A DNA stretch of 19,584 nucleotides from Anaerolineae bacterium (lineage in GTDB: Bacteria; Chloroflexota; Anaerolineae; UBA1429): contig JAFGLK010000159.1 of the NCBI GenBank assembly GCA_016928125.1, forward strand, positions 1 to 19,584, given 5' to 3'. Position numbers and translations under genes: made by a program. This document shows, piece by piece, positions 14,318 to 19,584 of this stretch (position 1 is the stretch's first letter; the number at the start of each line of letters is the position of its first letter). The notes beneath the pieces are model-generated. The model ran no database searches, had not been told where the DNA came from, and saw only the letters and a list, made by a program, of their open reading frames with translations.

Positions 14318-16126
14318 TCAATCGGTCGGTATCCGCTCGGGAGGCCCATAGGCGTCGTGGGCGCGCAGCAGGGTGAACGAGAAGACACTCCCTCTGCCCT
14401 CGGTGCTCTCGACCCAAATGCGTCCACCGTGCCCCTGAACCACATGCTTGGCAATGGCCAGACCCAGCCCCATGCCCTCCTCCGAGCGCGAACGATCCCG
14501 CTTGTAAAAGCGCTCAAAGATACGCGTTAGCACATCGTCGGGGATGCCGATCCCCGTATCGGCCACCGAAACCACCACCTCGCCCGCCTCCTCGGCGGCC
14601 GCCACACGCACGTGCCCGCCCTGGGGCGTGAACTTGATCGCGTTGTGCACCAGGTTGGTCACCACCTGGCGGAGCCGTTCACGATCGCCCAAGACCCGAG
14701 GCAGCCCCTCCTGCAACGTCACCTCGAGCTGCAACCCCGCCCGCTCCGCCTGGGGGCGCAAGCGCTCGACCGCCGGCGGAATCACCTCGGCCAGGTCGGT
14801 GGGCACGAGCCGCAGGGGCGCCTGGCCCGACTCGAGCCGCGTGAGCTCCGAGAGCTCTTGGGTCATCTGGGTCAGGGCGTCTACCTCATGGTCAATGCGC
14901 TCGAGAAAGTGAATCGCCCGCTCCGTATCCTCCAGCGCCCCATCGCGCAAGGTATCCGAGAGCGCCTTGAGTGACGCCAGAGGCGTACGTAGTTCGTGCG
15001 AGATATTGCTGACAAACTCGCGTCGCACCGTTTCAAGCTGCCGGATGTGGCGCAGATCCTGTAGCATCACCAGGAAAGCGTGTGGCTCTGCTGATACTTC
15101 CGCCCCAGCTGAGCCCAGGGGCGTCACGACAACCTGCAAAAAGAGGCGCTCCCGCTCGACCTCCACCAACTCCACATGCTCACCAGCCCCCTGGCGATAG
15201 TTCTCCCACACCGCGATGATCTCATGCCGTCGCACCACCTGGGCCAGCGACCGCGCGATCATCTCCTCGGCTGGGACATCGAGGATGCGCGCCGCCGCCG
15301 GATTGGCTAGCCGCACAAAGCCCTCGTTGTCAATGATCAGCACGCCGTCCGCCATATTGTCCAACACCGCTGCCAATTGGGCGCGCTCATCATCCAGCGC
15401 ATCCAGGCTGTCGCTCAGGCGCGCGGCCATCTCATTGAACGAGCGTGTCAGCTCGCCAATCTCATCGCGGGTCGGCGGAATGAGGTGCGCCCGCAGATCG
15501 CCCTGCGCCATACGCTGCACCACCTGGGTGAGGCTGCGCACGGGCCGCAGAGTGCTCTCGGCGATCCAGACCGCCAACAGCAGCGCCGACAGCACACCGA
15601 GCACAACACCAACCCGAGTGTCGCGCCACAAGCGGCCCATCGTGGCGTTTAGCTCGCTGAGAGGCACAGCCACCCGCACGACGCCAGCCAGCGCCGCGCC
15701 CTGCCTGAAGGGCACCGCCACATACACCGTATCATAGCCGACGGTCTGGCTGTAGCGCACCTCTGCACCCTGTCCGGTCGCCATCGCCTCACGCACCTCG
15801 GCACGGTAGAGATGATTGTCCATCGTCTCGGCGTCCCTGGCCGAGTCGGCCACCACACGTCCATCCGCCGCGATGACGGTGACCCGCACGCCCAACTGGT
15901 TGGCCTCGCGCCCAATCATCTCGCGCAACGCCCCCTCGGACTGTGCGGACAGGGAATCGTCGATCCGGCCAGCCAGCAGCCGCGCCTCAGACGACAATCG
16001 CCCAATCAGATCCTCCAGATAGGTCGCACGCCCCACCTGCAGGATGTAGGTGGTCAACAGAACCATGGCCAGCGCAATCAACACGATATAGGGCACCGCA
16101 ATGCGCCAACGGATGCGGTTGAACAT
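14318..16126 (-). CDS. phoR: Phosphate-regulon type sensor histidine kinase PhoR (602 aa)
   Basis: This is a membrane sensor kinase with the long PhoR/WalK-like layout. TM1 is at about residues 9-30. An extracytoplasmic region spans about 31-170 and TM2 about 172-189. HAMP (from LRPVRSLTQVV, about 190-243) is followed by PAS (about 250-355, with AVLDNMADGVLIIDNEG). HisKA has the phosphoacceptor H377 in FVSNISHELRTPL. The ATPase domain has the N-box NLVHN (491-495), DTGIGIP (523-529) and GMGLGLA (551-557). The start ATG 16126 lies four bases after the phoB stop, and the end of phoB (GAGGGATAG) supplies the ribosome site. It should phosphorylate the adjacent PhoB, with PhoU and Pst as likely modulators. 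The assignment as PhoR rests on this context as well as on domains. Confidence 0.93.
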   Translation of the reverse strand: MFNRIRWRIAVPYIVLIALAMVLLTTYILQVGRATYLEDLIGRLSSEARLLAGRIDDSLSAQSEGALREMIGREANQLGVRVTVIAADGRVVADSARDAETMDNHLYRAEVREAMATGQGAEVRYSQTVGYDTVYVAVPFRQGAALAGVVRVAVPLSELNATMGRLWRDTRVGVVLGVLSALLLAVWIAESTLRPVRSLTQVVQRMAQGDLRAHLIPPTRDEIGELTRSFNEMAARLSDSLDALDDERAQLAAVLDNMADGVLIIDNEGFVRLANPAAARILDVPAEEMIARSLAQVVRRHEIIAVWENYRQGAGEHVELVEVERERLFLQVVVTPLGSAGAEVSAEPHAFLVMLQDLRHIRQLETVRREFVSNISHELRTPLASLKALSDTLRDGALEDTERAIHFLERIDHEVDALTQMTQELSELTRLESGQAPLRLVPTDLAEVIPPAVERLRPQAERAGLQLEVTLQEGLPRVLGDRERLRQVVTNLVHNAIKFTPQGGHVRVAAAEEAGEVVVSVADTGIGIPDDVLTRIFERFYKRDRSRSEEGMGLGLAIAKHVVQGHGGRIWVESTEGRGSVFSFTLLRAHDAYGPPERIPTD

Positions 16127-16130
16127 GCTT

Positions 16131-16856
16131 CTATCCCTCAAAACGATAACCCACGCCGCGCACGGTGATGATGCGCGTCGGCTGTGCCGGATCCTCCTCG
16201 ATCTTCTCGCGCAGCCAGCGCACGTGCACATCGACGGTGCGGCTACCGCCGCCGTAGCTCCATCCCCACACCCGCTCAAGCATCAGATCCCGGCTGAGCA
16301 CAATCCCCTTGTGACGCGCCAGAAAGACCAATAGCTCGAACTCCTTGGGCTTGAACGTCACCTCGTCTCCGCCCACCAGCACCCGACGCTGATCCACGTC
16401 GATCGTCAAATTCTCGAAACGCAGCACGGGCGTCCGCTGCCAGCTGACGTCCTCTCCCGTTTCCGTCTGTTCCGCCAGCTCCTCCTGAATGAGCCGCACG
16501 CGCCGCAACAGCGCTTTCACGCGCGCCAGAAGCTCGCGCATGCTGAAGGGCTTGGTCATATAGTCGTCTGCGCCCACTTCGAGGCCCACGACCTTGTCGA
16601 TCTCGTCGGTGCGAGCTGTCAGCATCAGGATCGGCACGCTTGTCTCCTGGCGCAGGATCCGGCACACCTCGAGCCCGTCGATACCCGGCAACATGATATC
16701 CAGAATGATGGCGTCCGGGCGCTCCTGGCGCGCCACACTGAGCGCCCTCCGGCCATCCAGCGCCGTTACGACGCCATAGCCCTGTCGCTCAAGGTTGTAC
16801 TCTAGCGTCTCGAGCAAAACCGGTTCATCTTCGACGATCAGGATCTTTTCTGCCAC
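16131..16856 (-). CDS. phoB: PhoB-type OmpR-family response regulator (241 aa)
   Basis: The receiver domain (about 3-118) has acidic pocket residues E9 and D10, the phosphoacceptor D53 in [11 protein letters not shown]80 and K102 in MTKPF. The C-terminal winged helix (about 145-240) has [28 protein letters not shown], and the recognition-helix region [19 protein letters not shown] before the RGVGYRF wing. The start is GTG 16856; no in-frame ATG exists nearby. It is followed after four bases by phoR and preceded after 43 bases by the propeller gene on the same strand. It would activate the pst genes under phosphate limitation, though I could not recognise a binding site here. Confidence 0.94.
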   Translation of the reverse strand: MAEKILIVEDEPVLLETLEYNLERQGYGVVTALDGRRALSVARQERPDAIILDIMLPGIDGLEVCRILRQETSVPILMLTARTDEIDKVVGLEVGADDYMTKPFSMRELLARVKALLRRVRLIQEELAEQTETGEDVSWQRTPVLRFENLTIDVDQRRVLVGGDEVTFKPKEFELLVFLARHKGIVLSRDLMLERVWGWSYGGGSRTVDVHVRWLREKIEEDPAQPTRIITVRGVGYRFEG

Positions 16857-16899
16857 TGGTGCCCAGCCTCTATGTCCCTCGCCCGTCGGCCTCGCGGGG

Positions 16900-18075
16900 T
16901 CAAGCCCCCTCCAATTGGGGCGTCGTCACCACGTACACCTGGCGATGGCCCTCGTGCACCGAATCGAAGCAGATCTCTCGATCGTCGGGGCTCCAGCGCG
17001 GGTGCAGATCGCAGCGGATTTCGCCCACAAAGGGCGGCGGCGACAGGTATCGTCCGATCACGACCTCGCGCCCCTCGAGCGGTAGGAACACCTTGAGCGT
17101 CCGCTCACAGCTCTGCGGATCGGGATAGGTATCAGTGAGGATCCAGCGACCATTGTGCGAGTAGCTGCAGTGTCCATCCTGCGTCAGGCAATCGGCGCCA
17201 ACGATCTCATGGCGCCCCGTATCCACATGCACGAGATAGAAATGATCACCCTCGTCGCCGATACGGGTCCAGGCCAGGATCTCCTCGTCATTGCGCCAGT
17301 CATAGTGGGACACCATCCCGTCGGTTAGGATCGCCCTCAGATCGCGGCCATCCACGTTGGCGCCGAACATCATCGTCTTCCAGCCGGGGCGCCCGGCCAC
17401 GGGCCAACGCACCAGAAAGACAAAGCGCGTCTGGCTGGGGTTAAGCAACGTATGGTTGAACCACATCTTGGCCGCGGCCAACTCCGCGGGGCGCCCCAGA
17501 TAGTCCCAAACGTCGTACATGGACACGACCAGATCATCTCGCCCTGTCGCCAGATCGATCACATAGACGCCATCGGCGTCAGGATGCAGCGCCTCGGCCC
17601 AGGGATCGACTAGACCGGCATAGCCATAGCCAGGCCGCGTCTGCGCGATCCGCGAGAAGTTGAGCCCCAGAGCATACCGACCTCCCAGTCCCACGTCGCT
17701 ATGGGCACGTCCCACCACTGTGCGCTGGCCCGTCTCCATATCGAACACCACTGACACGAACCGATCGGCCTCGCGATCGTTGAAGATGATCTCGCGGCGC
17801 TGCCCTTCAGCCCCACGCGGCAGCCAATAGAGCATGGCGCCCTGCTGCCAGTTGAATGCGCGCGTCGTCGTCAATGGCTGGTACACGCCAGACGACGTGT
17901 CGCTCACGCCAAGGATGGCCGCATCCTCGGCGCGCGGCGGGCGGTCCTCGAAATCTACCCCCAGGCTCAGGATGTAGCGCCCGCTCTCGTCCCAACAGGG
18001 CATGTCATAGTATCCGAACCAGTGATACTGTGGGCCGCGCGTCATGGGGCGCGCGAGCGCGGAAACGCTCCTCAT
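16900..18075 (-). CDS. Beta-propeller (TolB/WD40-like) protein, function unknown (391 aa)
   Basis: The protein has repeated strand blocks in which an aromatic and an Asp/Gly turn recur. Examples are [19 protein letters not shown] at 18-36, [59 protein letters not shown] and [16 protein letters not shown]. These are typical of TolB-like propellers. The N-terminal GYYD-type block resembles that of oligogalacturonate-lyase-like propellers (PL22) and of propellers found in polysaccharide clusters. I cannot confirm a catalytic site. There is no signal peptide. ATG 18075 has GAAAGGCGG about nine bases upstream; ATG 18045 is an alternative. It lies 43 bases before phoB on the same strand and has its own predicted promoter, so it may be the first gene of the Pho operon. 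What it contributes there is unknown. Confidence 0.72.
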   Translation of the reverse strand: MRSVSALARPMTRGPQYHWFGYYDMPCWDESGRYILSLGVDFEDRPPRAEDAAILGVSDTSSGVYQPLTTTRAFNWQQGAMLYWLPRGAEGQRREIIFNDREADRFVSVVFDMETGQRTVVGRAHSDVGLGGRYALGLNFSRIAQTRPGYGYAGLVDPWAEALHPDADGVYVIDLATGRDDLVVSMYDVWDYLGRPAELAAAKMWFNHTLLNPSQTRFVFLVRWPVAGRPGWKTMMFGANVDGRDLRAILTDGMVSHYDWRNDEEILAWTRIGDEGDHFYLVHVDTGRHEIVGADCLTQDGHCSYSHNGRWILTDTYPDPQSCERTLKVFLPLEGREVVIGRYLSPPPFVGEIRCDLHPRWSPDDREICFDSVHEGHRQVYVVTTPQLEGA

Positions 18076-18149
18076 GTCCGATGCCGCCTTTCACAGATCG
18101 CCTACCGACAGGGCCCTGTCTGGCGCAGACGTCACGAGCTTGAGTTCGC

Positions 18150-18178
18150 AGTATAGTCCGAGGGCTCCGATCCGGCAA
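18150..18178 (-). promoter_or_regulatory. Predicted promoter for the propeller-phoB-phoR run
   Basis: On the minus strand TTGCCG (18173-18178) and TATACT (18150-18155) are separated by 17 bases. The -35 matches four of six consensus bases and the -10 five of six. It would start transcription near 18143 and give a leader of about 68 bases before ATG 18075. No promoter as good was seen further into the cluster. Confidence 0.55.
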
Positions 18179-18180
18179 GC

Positions 18181-18240
18181 GAGCCCGACTGCGGCCTGGA
18201 TCCGCGACCTGAGTCCACAAGTTGTCAGGCTCGGCTTTTT
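18181..18240 (+). promoter_or_regulatory. Possible structured leader or attenuator ending in a T-run
   Basis: GAGCCCGAC (18181-18189) can pair with GTCAGGCTC (18224-18232) with one mismatch. Between the arms GCGG (18191-18194) and CCGC (18202-18205) can form an inner hairpin. The outer arm is followed at once by GGCTTTTT (18233-18240). The arrangement resembles an intrinsic terminator with a branched stem, on the + strand just upstream of the gene at 18326. It could be chance. Confidence 0.25.
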
Positions 18241-18249
18241 GTGTATCCT
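18222..18249 (+). promoter_or_regulatory. Predicted promoter for the gene at 18326
   Basis: TTGTCA (18222-18227, five of six consensus bases) is followed after 16 bases by TATCCT (18244-18249, four of six). It is about 77 bases before the start codon. It overlaps the 3' arm of the possible hairpin at 18181-18240, so the two readings compete. Confidence 0.4.
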
Positions 18250-18325
18250 TGATAGGTGCTGCAGGTGTGTGGTGGCTCTGGATCGTCGTGCCGCCCGCCC
18301 AGCCCGTTGTAGGAGTTGCCCGAGA

Positions 18326-19584
18326 ATGCCGAATCCAGACAAGCAAGCGGCCCCTGTCTTTCCCTTGCATCCATGGCTGCGCCAGGTCCGGGTGGCATTC
18401 GTGGCCGACACGCTCACGCCCCTGCTGGCCGCCACGCTGGAGGGCCTGACAGAGGCCTTCGGGCGCCTGGGGCACACGGTGCAGCCGCAACCCGATACAG
18501 ACACCGACATCTTGGTCGCCACGGCGGCCTTTGGGCAGGTCCTCGACTGGCGCCAGGCGCTGCTCTTTGCCGCACGTCGCCGCTTTGGCCTCGATCGCGC
18601 CCCGCTCATCTTCACCCTGGTGGGCATCTCGCCCCAGCAACTGGCTCAAAACCTGAGCTATTTCGAGCAAGCCCTAAAGAAGGAGCCGCCCGACCCGGCC
18701 GAGTTCGCCTTTCCCGGCATGGCCCCTGAGGCCTGGCGTGTACTGGTGGAACAGGGACAGCGCGGCGGCGCCATCCTCTCGCTGCTGCGCCTGATCCAGT
18801 CTCAGGCCAAGTGCATTCGCATCATCCTGGTCGTGGGCGACGACGCACCCCTTGAGGCCTATCACTTTGACTTGGTGGGGGCTTATCCGCGCAGCGATGG
18901 CCTTCAGGGGCGCGCCTTTTACGACGACCTGGTGCTGCGCACAGTGACCGCGGTCAGCACCGATGAGATCACCGATCACCAGGTGATCGACAGGACCATC
19001 TCGGCGGCAACCTGGCAGACGTTGGCCTCTCCCGAGCAGATGCGACTGGCCGGAAAGCAACTGGGGCGACGGGGATTCTTCACCAACATGATCCGCATCG
19101 CCGATCTGGTGCATGTGCCTGCCGTGGGCGACTCGGTCGCCCGCCAGTACAGCGAAGGCTGCTATGCCACCTGGGAGCCTCAGTTGCGCGCCCTGGTCGC
19201 CACAGTCACCGGAAGCGCCCGGCCGGTCGACAAGGGCAATCTCTCGGATGACGATCTGGCCGTCATCGTCGGGGTGCGCCCCGACGGCCGGGGCGCCCTG
19301 GTACAACACGTAGAGCGCAAGGCCAACCTGCCGCCCTCCTCCGAGTCCGTCGAGCTCCGCGACATGGATAGCCTCTTGCCCGAGATCCGTCTCGGCCCTG
19401 AATGGGGCCTCGCCGATCCGGTCCCTGTCGTGCGCTCCAAGCTCCATGGCCACCGCGGCGTCGCCGGGTATGATCCGGCGCGGGTCGAATATGTGCCGCT
19501 GGACGCGCCCTACTATCACTATATCGTGTCATGCGCCACCGAGGCCCAGGCTGTGGGAATCAAGCACGCCTTTGCCCGCTCCGA
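18326..19584 (+). CDS. Unrecognised large protein, partial at the window end (>419 aa)
   Basis: A frame from ATG 18326 stays open to the last base of the window, about 419 codons with no stop. AGGAG at 18311-18315 is ten bases upstream. Third-position GC bias and the absence of stops over 1.25 kb support real coding. I do not recognise the family. The first 120 residues look alpha/beta (VRVAFVADTLTPLLAATLEGL, then DILVATAAFG and PLIFTLVGIS). A central block has FFTNMIRIADLVHVPAVGD, YSEGCYATWEP and GSARPVDKGN. The last part has VIVGVRPDGRGA, VVRSKLHGHRG and YYHYIVSCATEAQAVGIKHA. No signal peptide or membrane helix is evident. It is divergent from the propeller gene, and nothing in the context gives a function. 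The C-terminus is outside the window. Confidence 0.82.
   Translation, partial: MPNPDKQAAPVFPLHPWLRQVRVAFVADTLTPLLAATLEGLTEAFGRLGHTVQPQPDTDTDILVATAAFGQVLDWRQALLFAARRRFGLDRAPLIFTLVGISPQQLAQNLSYFEQALKKEPPDPAEFAFPGMAPEAWRVLVEQGQRGGAILSLLRLIQSQAKCIRIILVVGDDAPLEAYHFDLVGAYPRSDGLQGRAFYDDLVLRTVTAVSTDEITDHQVIDRTISAATWQTLASPEQMRLAGKQLGRRGFFTNMIRIADLVHVPAVGDSVARQYSEGCYATWEPQLRALVATVTGSARPVDKGNLSDDDLAVIVGVRPDGRGALVQHVERKANLPPSSESVELRDMDSLLPEIRLGPEWGLADPVPVVRSKLHGHRGVAGYDPARVEYVPLDAPYYHYIVSCATEAQAVGIKHAFARS

Noticed and set aside
16127..16279. N-terminal extension of PhoR back to 16279
   Set aside because: It overlaps the end of phoB and adds a Cys/Arg-rich stretch before the first membrane helix. ATG 16126 has a ribosome site at the end of phoB.
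18316..18729. A 137-codon frame on the plus strand
   Set aside because: It is an out-of-frame shadow of the longer frame from 18326, which stays open to the window end and has the ribosome site.

Overview
This window comes from a GC-rich bacterium with GTG and TTG starts and tightly packed, often overlapping genes. It carries a tungsten-type aldehyde:ferredoxin oxidoreductase homologue, a flavodoxin/ferredoxin fusion, a thioredoxin-type ArsC and a lipoprotein PstS with two PstB proteins. Together these suggest an anaerobic or facultative lineage. Chloroflexota (Anaerolineae-like) is my best guess, but it rests on general resemblance and no marker gene fixes it.

Left part (1-3967, + strand): an 18-bp tandem repeat reads as the His/Asp-rich end of an upstream gene. 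It is followed by a BamB-like member of the AOR family, a class III (CaiB/BaiF) CoA-transferase and a small one-pass membrane protein. Spacing is operon-like, which suggests an acid/acyl-CoA/aldehyde redox function of unknown substrate. A 275-base gap with a spaced inverted repeat follows.

Middle (4243-7743): a cytoplasmic GH127-type (beta-L-arabinofuranosidase-like) hydrolase converges on a CBM9-like carbohydrate-binding protein. The CBM9-like gene shares a divergent promoter region with a flavodoxin-plus-two-[4Fe-4S] protein of the EFR1 type.

Right part (7874-18075, all on the - strand): a phosphate-starvation locus. In transcription order it holds a beta-propeller protein, phoB, phoR, an arsC-type reductase, an HD-domain phosphohydrolase, pstS, pstC, pstA, a second pstB-like gene, pstB and phoU. 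Several neighbours overlap by 1 to 4 bases. PhoR/PhoB would sense and transmit phosphate limitation, PstSCAB would import phosphate and PhoU would link transport to signalling. ArsC would deal with arsenate entering by the same route. The roles of the HD protein and the propeller are open.

The most notable observation is that the two PstB proteins carry complementary defects in their ATP-site motifs. One has an altered signature (LSLGQ) with intact Walker A and Q-loop. The other has an intact LSGGQ with altered Walker A and Q-loop. A heterodimer would then have one consensus and one degenerate ATP site, as in asymmetric ABC transporters. At the right edge a long + strand gene that I cannot identify (18326 onward) runs out of the window.
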